From assembly GCA_030430565.1 (NCBI GenBank), contig JAUIKS010000003.1:62001-126000 (forward strand): DNA of 64,000 bases. Reading direction: 5' to 3'. Of the stretch, positions 58,973 to 64,000 are shown piece after piece. The notes under the pieces are model-generated. The model ran no database searches. It was not told the origin of the DNA and worked only from the letters and a program-made list of their open reading frames with translations. The stretch is from Polyangia bacterium (GTDB lineage Bacteria > Myxococcota_A > Polyangia > Nannocystales > Nannocystaceae). Position numbers and translations under genes: made by a program. Positions within the stretch are counted from its first letter, which is position 1. Each line of letters starts with the position of its first letter.

Positions 58973-59968
58973 TTAGCGCGTGAGCTCGGCGGCCAGGTTG
59001 ATGTCGACGCGGCGATCGAAGTCCCAGAACGCGGGCTGCTCGTCGTGCGCGTGCTTCTCACCGTGCGAGCGGACCTTGACCTGTTTGGCCAGCACGCCCT
59101 TGTCGACGAGGTAGCCCTTGACGGCCTCGGCGCGCTCACGGCCGAGCGTCTTGTTGTACGCCGCCGTCCCGCGCGGGTCGGTGTAGCCCTCGATCTCCAG
59201 CCGCTGACCGGCGAGCGGGCCCGTGGTCATGCACGTGGCGAGATCCTGCAGCGAGTCGTGGGCGCTCGGGCGCAGGGTCGCGGAGTCGAACGCGAAGAAC
59301 GCTCGTGGCTGACGCAGCTCGCAGGCGTTCGCGATCGTCACGTCGACGCGCACGAAGGCGGTCGGGGACTCGTCGCGCAGGCCCGGCGCGTCGGGGTGGT
59401 CGGGGGGCAGGAGCATCGTGTCGATCTCGTGGACGATCCCGTTGGTCGCGGGGATGTTCGGTCGGAGCACGCGCGCCTGGTTGACCGCGAAGAAGGTACC
59501 TGGCTCATCGGTCAGGATGTCGACAGGCTGCCCGGTGATCGTCGGCGCCTGCTTCATGTTCGTCAGCTCCGAGCTCGTGAGGCGCCCGGGGACGACGTAG
59601 TAGCCGAGCAGCCGGCGGCGCTCGGCGTCGTCGCCGTCGCCGTCGAGCATCGAGGGGACGAACACGTCGGGGTTCGGGACGAACACGGTGTACAGCGTGT
59701 CGCCGCGGGAGAGCTCGTCCTCGACGCCCGCCTCGCGCATCATCGCGGCGAACTCGGGGTTGATGTTCGCGACCTCGATGTAGAGCGTGGACGTCGCGTT
59801 CGGGTGGTCGTGGACAGAGTCGTCCTCGAACTCAGGCTGGGGATCCGCGTCTGGGATCATCGCGTTCGCGATGTACTCGTGCGTGTCGGCGCTCTTGGTC
59901 GCGCAGCCGAGGGTGGTGAGGGCGCCGAGGGCGAGGATGGTGGCGGTGTAGGTGATGGACTTGAGCAT
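58973..59968 (-). CDS. FAS1 - OmpA lipoprotein
   Basis: The 331-residue protein has a lipoprotein signal (LALGALTTLGC, Cys at about 22). Residues about 60-195 look like a fasciclin (FAS1) domain: FAAMMREAGVEDELSRGDTL, YTVFVPNPDVF, LLGYYVVPGRLTSSEL and NGIVHEIDTMLLPP. Residues about 225-328 are an OmpA peptidoglycan-binding domain (FFAFDSATLRPSAHDSLQDL, IEGYTDPRGTAAYNKTLGRERAEAV read as two motifs, FDRRVDI). It should tie the outer membrane to the cell wall while FAS1 mediates adhesion. AAGGAG lies 13 bases before the ATG. It is divergent from the twin-CX3C gene. Confidence 0.85.
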   Translation of the reverse strand: MLKSITYTATILALGALTTLGCATKSADTHEYIANAMIPDADPQPEFEDDSVHDHPNATSTLYIEVANINPEFAAMMREAGVEDELSRGDTLYTVFVPNPDVFVPSMLDGDGDDAERRRLLGYYVVPGRLTSSELTNMKQAPTITGQPVDILTDEPGTFFAVNQARVLRPNIPATNGIVHEIDTMLLPPDHPDAPGLRDESPTAFVRVDVTIANACELRQPRAFFAFDSATLRPSAHDSLQDLATCMTTGPLAGQRLEIEGYTDPRGTAAYNKTLGRERAEAVKGYLVDKGVLAKQVKVRSHGEKHAHDEQPAFWDFDRRVDINLAAELTR

Positions 59969-60430
59969 TCTTGGTTTGGTTCTCCTTGAGGCCGCCGCGC
60001 TCGTTCACGCGCGGCCTGCTGTGTGGTTGTGCAAGTCCGGTGTGCCAGCGCGGTGAACCTGTCCGAGGGGCCACTACGGCTCGAACGCCGGGCGTTGAGC
60101 GGTCGCGCCCGCTCGCCGCAGGCTCCAACTGTCACACCGTGTCGGACTGACACGCGCCGGCTCGAGACGTCGCGCCGCGCTGACGCGTTGAGCGTTGCGT
60201 GGGCCCGTGGCACGGCGCTTGCTTCTCTTAGGAGCAGTCGGCGCGTGACCTGATCGGTCACGCCGCTCAACGGCACACGACGAGCTCTTTTTTACGCAGG
60301 GGCGGTCGCCGCGGCAGCGGCGATCGAACCGCGCCGGCTCGATCGCGCTCGACGAAGCAGCGCTCCCCCGCGAGCGCTCGCGCGTCGACCCGGACTCACC
60401 ACAACCACGAAAGGAAGTTTTAAAATTACC
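59969..60430. other. Divergent promoter region
   Basis: This 462-bp gap separates two outward-reading exported-protein genes. No gene is credible inside it. The sequence next to the right-hand start (aggaagttttaaaattacc) is AT-rich with a distant AGGAAG. No clear -35/-10 pairs could be fixed. Confidence 0.45.
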
Positions 60431-61072
60431 ATGACGATTCAATCACTCTTCACGACCGCGCTGATCTCCGTCGGCAGCCTGTTCGCGACGCCCGGCGAGC
60501 TCGCGCCGCAGGGCGCGGGCGCGCTCACGTGCTCGGACGCCTGCTTAACCTACCTGGCCGATGAGGCCGACCAGATGAGCTGCGTGCTGCAGTGCGAGGT
60601 CGCGTCCGATTGGCCGAGCCTGATCGAGCCGGTCACCGAGATCCCCGACTGGATGCGGACGAGCGACTCGTCGCTCGAGCTTGCGACCGACCACTCGTGG
60701 TGCCTCTCCACCTGTGACGACGAGTCGCGCTCGGCGACCGACCGCGAGACCTGCCGCCTGAACTGCGCGACGAGCTGGGCGGTGCTCACGTCGACCCCGG
60801 AGGTCTGCGACGGCGACGGCGCGGCGGCGAGCAGCGAGCTGTGCGCGGCGGAGAGCGCGTGCGAGCGCGGCTGCTTCGCCGACGCGGTGGTCTGCCGCGA
60901 TCAGTGCGACGAGAAGGACGCGCGCGCGACCGACGTCGCGAGCTGTAAGCTCCGCTGCGGCAACGTCAGCGACCTGTGCTCGCGCGCGTGCGCGAGCGAG
61001 GACCCCGACGCGTTCGTGTCGACGGAGACGACGAAGTACGAGTATGACGCGGCGATCGAGCCGGGCTGCTAA
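60431..61072 (+). CDS. Secreted Cys-rich protein with three twin CX3C motifs
   Basis: The 213-residue protein has a short hydrophobic N-terminus (IQSLFTTALISVGSLFATPG), probably a signal peptide. It then carries three units of the form CX3C-X12-CX3C: one starting CSDAC and ending CVLQC, one CLSTC to CRLNC, and one CRDQC to CKLRC. Other Cys pairs (CERGC, CSRAC) lie between or after them. The twin CX3C spacing is that of disulfide-linked helical hairpins. The protein is acidic and should be exported and oxidised. I do not recognise a family. A strong terminator follows. Confidence 0.75.
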   Translation: MTIQSLFTTALISVGSLFATPGELAPQGAGALTCSDACLTYLADEADQMSCVLQCEVASDWPSLIEPVTEIPDWMRTSDSSLELATDHSWCLSTCDDESRSATDRETCRLNCATSWAVLTSTPEVCDGDGAAASSELCAAESACERGCFADAVVCRDQCDEKDARATDVASCKLRCGNVSDLCSRACASEDPDAFVSTETTKYEYDAAIEPGC

Positions 61073-61091
61073 GACGCGAGCTCGACACGGT

Positions 61092-61122
61092 CAACCAACC
61101 AACCAACCAACCAACCAACCAA
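61092..61122. repeat. CAAC tetranucleotide repeat
   Basis: Nearly eight uninterrupted copies of CAAC lie between the Cys-rich gene and the terminator hairpin. It is a simple repeat, prone to length change by slippage. Confidence 0.9.
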
Positions 61123-61167
61123 AACAAACCGCGGCCGCTCGCCAGAGGCGAGCGGCCGCGGTTTGTT
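61123..61167. terminator. Strong bidirectional terminator
   Basis: A perfect 21-bp stem (AACAAACCGCGGCCGCTCGCC with its exact complement) closes a three-base AGA loop. The arms end in AAAC/GTTT, giving a T-rich tract on either strand. It sits between the convergent Cys-rich gene and the alpha-2-macroglobulin gene and should stop both. Confidence 0.85.
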
Positions 61168-61195
61168 GTGCGTTGAAGAATCGCGCGCGCGCCCG

Positions 61196-64000
61196 TCACT
61201 CGACGACGTGCACGACCGCGCTCGCGCTGTGGCCGAACTGCTCGGGCGTGTACATGCCCTCGGCGTGGATCGGCGGGAGCTGGAAGGTCCCCACCGTGGT
61301 CGCGCGGGCGGTGTACGTGTGGGTGTAGACGCCCGCGGGCAGGCGGTCGGCGAACAGCAGCATGCGATCGTCACGCAGGTCGGTGTGACTCCAGCGCCAC
61401 CAGCGGTGCCACCAGTAGGAGCTGCGTGACGAGCGGCCGCTCGCGCCGAGCAGGCCGCCGTAGTCGCCGATGTCGCGGCGGCTCGAGTTGGCGCCGTCGA
61501 TCCGCGTGGTCGTGTCGAAGCGGGCGTTCTGGCCCTCGAGCCCGGCGGGCAGCGGGTCGTCGACGACCACGAAGGTCGCGCGGTCGCGGGCGACGACGGT
61601 CAGCGAGACCTGCACGGTGGTCCCGACCTTGATCTGCCAGTCGCCGTTGGGCAGGCGCTTGACCGACTCGGGGTCGGGCTCGCGGTCGCCGAGGGCGAGC
61701 GGCGCGTAGGTGCGCGAGACCGTGAAGCCCTGATCCTCGGCCTTCATCTTGAGGTCGGCGGGCGCGTAGCGCAGGCCGAGGCGGTAGTAGAGCTTGCCGG
61801 GGCCCTCCTTGGCGAGCAGCAGCGTCTTGTCCTTGGGCGCGCCCTCGTCGGCGCCCGCCAGCAGCGCGCGCATCGGCACGGACTGGTCGACGACTGACAT
61901 GTCGCGGCCGCGGAACTCCTGCTGCCCGGCGAACTGCTCGTCGAGCCAGATCCGCGCGACGTAGTCGGGCACGGTCTTCTCGACGGTGGTGAAGTAGCGG
62001 CTCGCGGACAGCAGCGCCCACGCGTTGGCGTGGGTGGTGCCCCAGCGGCCGCCCTTGCGCGGGTCTCGCTCGGACATGATGCCGGCCATGACCTTGGGCA
62101 GCAGCGGGTCGTCGGGCGCGACCTCGAGCAGCGCCATCAGGGCGATCGCGTCGGTCTGCACGTCGGAGTGCATGAGCAGCTGCAGGCCCTCGGCGGCGCT
62201 CTCGGACTTGCTCTCGATGAAGTGGACGACGCGCGCGCCCTCCTTGACGCGGGCCCGGAAGTCGGCGAGCTGGGCGTCGCGCTCCGCGGTCTCGCCGTAC
62301 TTGTGGGCCGCGCTCATGAGCAGCGCGCGGGCGTAGAGCGGCATCTCGCCCTTGTGCGCGTAGACCTTGGCGAACAGGTCGGCGCCCTCGTCCTCGCGGC
62401 TGAGCAGCCAGAGCGCGAAGGCCCGCGTGGTCCAGGAGTAGTACCAGCCCCAGTAGTCCTTATCGCCGCGCTGGATGTAGCCGCGCAGGTAGCTCTTGGC
62501 GCGCTTCAGCGCGTCCTCGTCGACCTCGAAGCCGGCTTTCTTGCCCTCGAGCAGCGCGAAGCTCGTCCAGGTCGAGAGGTAGGCCGAGCTGCGCGCGGGC
62601 GTGTCCCAGTAGCGGAAGCCGCCGTCGCTGTTCTGTCGGCTGAGGATCTTGGCGATGCCGGCGTTCGCAAGCGCCTCGCGCCGCTTGAGGTCCTTGAGCT
62701 CGGCGATCGGGAATTCGTTGAGCACCGGGCCGAGCACGAAGATCGGGAGCAGCCGGCTCGCGGCCTGCTCGGTGCACTCGTAGCGGTAGTCGACGAGGAA
62801 GCCCACGGCGTCCTCGAGGCCGTTGAGCGCGGTCGAGCTCATGCTGACCTCGAGCCCGCCGTAGCCGGGCAGCGCGCCGGCGGGCGGCTTGACGGTCTGG
62901 ACCACGCTGCTGTCGGTCGCGCCGTAGGTCGCGAAGGCCTGGCGGGTCGCGGGGTACAGCACGGGCAGCTCGAGCTCGGTCGCGTCGCGTCCGCCGTTGG
63001 CGAGCGCGGCGAACTGCAGGCGCATGGTGCCGACCAGGTCGGTCTCCATGGCGAAGCGGACCTCTTTGGACTCGCCGGCGGGGATCGTCACCTGGCGCTC
63101 GGTCTCGCCGGAGAAGGTGACGTTGAGGCCGCGCGCGCCGACGAGCACGGCCTGCGGCGCGTCGGTTTGGTTGTCGACCATGACCGAGCCCTCGAACGCG
63201 TCGCCGAAGTTGGCGAAGCGCGGCATCGAGGGCCGCAGCATGATCGGCTTGCGCACGCGCACGCTGCTGTCGCCGGAGCCGAAGCGGTCGTCCTGCGCGG
63301 GGTCGACGGCGACCGCCATGATGCGGAAGCTCGTCAGGTTCTCCGGCATCGGGATCTCGAGGGTCGCGGCGCCGGTCTCGTCGGTCGTGACCTCGGGGTT
63401 GAAGTAGGCCGTGGTCGCGAACATGGTCCGCAGCTTGACGTCGTTGGCCATCGCCTTGTCGGCGTCGAGCGCCACCGCGCCGGTCGACGCCGTGACGGGC
63501 ATCGCGGCGGGGGGCGGGGGCGCGCCCGGGGCCGCGCGGCTCGACTTGCGGGCTTTCTTCGCCAGCCCGCCGCCGTTGCGCGAGCGCTCGGCGACCGCCA
63601 TGTCGCCGCGGTCGTGCTCGGTCGCCTCCTCCTCCGGCTCAGGCATCGCCTCGTCGGCCGCCTCGGCGAAGCCGTTGAGCGCGATGGTCTGGGCGAACTC
63701 TTTGTTCTTCTTGGGGGTCGTGACCTCGGCGGTCTCGTCCTGGGGCAGCAGGTAGGTGCGCAGGTCGTAGAGCGAGACCATGGCGCTGCGCGTGCGGTGG
63801 AAGAAGCCGAGCGGGTCGGGGGTCTCGTAGTTCATCAGGCTGAGCACGCCCTCGTCGACCACGAACACCGCGACCGCGGCGGGCAGCGGGGCGCCGTCCG
63901 TGGTCTTGGTCTCGAGCGTGACCGTCAGGGTCTCGCCGGGCGCGATCGCGTCGCGCTCGGGGGTGACGGTGACCGCGATCTTCTTCGGGTCCTTGCTGAC
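61196..64000 (-). CDS. Alpha-2-macroglobulin-like protein, partial (5' end outside window)
   Basis: The frame is open to the right edge, so at least 934 C-terminal residues are present. The bacterial alpha-2-macroglobulin pattern is clear: VFVVDEGVLSLMNYETPDP near the edge, PMPENLTSFRIMAVAVD, and the thioester motif YECTEQAASRLLP at about 62760-62790 (Cys-Thr-Glu-Gln intact). An alpha-alpha toroid follows (GGFRYWDTPARSSAYLSTWTS in two motifs), then the receptor-binding-like C-terminal domain. These proteins trap proteases in the periplasm. Whether it has a lipoprotein signal, and whether a pbpC-type gene lies next to it, cannot be seen. A Pro/Ala-rich insert lies near 63480-63640. Confidence 0.9.
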   Translation of the reverse strand, partial: VSKDPKKIAVTVTPERDAIAPGETLTVTLETKTTDGAPLPAAVAVFVVDEGVLSLMNYETPDPLGFFHRTRSAMVSLYDLRTYLLPQDETAEVTTPKKNKEFAQTIALNGFAEAADEAMPEPEEEATEHDRGDMAVAERSRNGGGLAKKARKSSRAAPGAPPPPAAMPVTASTGAVALDADKAMANDVKLRTMFATTAYFNPEVTTDETGAATLEIPMPENLTSFRIMAVAVDPAQDDRFGSGDSSVRVRKPIMLRPSMPRFANFGDAFEGSVMVDNQTDAPQAVLVGARGLNVTFSGETERQVTIPAGESKEVRFAMETDLVGTMRLQFAALANGGRDATELELPVLYPATRQAFATYGATDSSVVQTVKPPAGALPGYGGLEVSMSSTALNGLEDAVGFLVDYRYECTEQAASRLLPIFVLGPVLNEFPIAELKDLKRREALANAGIAKILSRQNSDGGFRYWDTPARSSAYLSTWTSFALLEGKKAGFEVDEDALKRAKSYLRGYIQRGDKDYWGWYYSWTTRAFALWLLSREDEGADLFAKVYAHKGEMPLYARALLMSAAHKYGETAERDAQLADFRARVKEGARVVHFIESKSESAAEGLQLLMHSDVQTDAIALMALLEVAPDDPLLPKVMAGIMSERDPRKGGRWGTTHANAWALLSASRYFTTVEKTVPDYVARIWLDEQFAGQQEFRGRDMSVVDQSVPMRALLAGADEGAPKDKTLLLAKEGPGKLYYRLGLRYAPADLKMKAEDQGFTVSRTYAPLALGDREPDPESVKRLPNGDWQIKVGTTVQVSLTVVARDRATFVVVDDPLPAGLEGQNARFDTTTRIDGANSSRRDIGDYGGLLGASGRSSRSSYWWHRWWRWSHTDLRDDRMLLFADRLPAGVYTHTYTARATTVGTFQLPPIHAEGMYTPEQFGHSASAVVHVVE

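Overview
The window is very GC-rich and gene-dense. Several traits point to a myxobacterium (Myxococcota, possibly the Nannocystis/Haliangium side): many lipoproteins, a Ser/Thr kinase fused to a receiver domain, a DUF4388 protein, and a secreted protein with a C-terminal Cys-Gly-Cys-Arg / hydrophobic / Arg-rich tail of the MYXO-CTERM type. No rRNA, tRNA or CRISPR array was found by eye. All family names come from reading motifs; no database search was run.

Layout. 0-2.5 kb: a group II intron with its reverse transcriptase/maturase (5' tip cut off), then an array of tandem repeats carrying a 12-bp palindrome. 2.5-11.6 kb: a glycerophosphodiesterase, a 168-bp fold-back mobile element, a TldD/TldE protease pair in which TldD has a Tat-lipoprotein signal, a family A DNA polymerase, a lysine 2,3-aminomutase-like radical SAM enzyme, YccF, and a non-coding block of dispersed repeats. 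11.7-20.5 kb: a beta-helix lipoprotein, an ATP-grasp enzyme, small membrane proteins, a DedA protein, a hydrolase, and an LpoB / COG3014-like / beta-barrel envelope operon. 20.7-25.2 kb: DUF493, TrmK, HslR and unknown membrane or lipoproteins.

25.2-42.4 kb is a large glycan locus. One operon carries a flippase-like protein, a nucleotide-sugar epimerase, a polyprenyl-phosphate glycosyltransferase and an unknown membrane protein. A second operon runs epimerase, DegT aminotransferase, nucleotidyltransferase-PfkB kinase, GlpX-type phosphatase, GT2 and a fused ComA-ComB protein. ComA and ComB make sulfolactate from phosphoenolpyruvate and sulfite, so this operon may build a sulfonated glycan or metabolite. 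I consider it the best candidate for an undescribed system. Two large membrane proteins (DUF2079, and a GT-C enzyme fused to a LamG domain) flank it.

42.5-49 kb: a GST-like protein, a soluble Cache-type sensor fused to a Ser/Thr kinase, and an operon running from a small ribbon-helix-helix-like protein to two tandem DUF1963 proteins and a phytanoyl-CoA-dioxygenase-like enzyme, with a palindrome over its promoter. 49-59 kb: a signalling cluster (GAF-receiver, pseudo-receiver-Hpt, OmpR-type regulator coupled to a kinase-receiver, receiver-histidine kinase, an Hpt-like protein lacking its His, pseudo-receiver-DUF4388) around a MYXO-CTERM protein whose leader can hide its ribosome binding site. 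59-64 kb: a FAS1-OmpA lipoprotein divergent from a Cys-rich protein with three twin CX3C motifs, a strong bidirectional terminator, and an alpha-2-macroglobulin-like protein that runs off the end.
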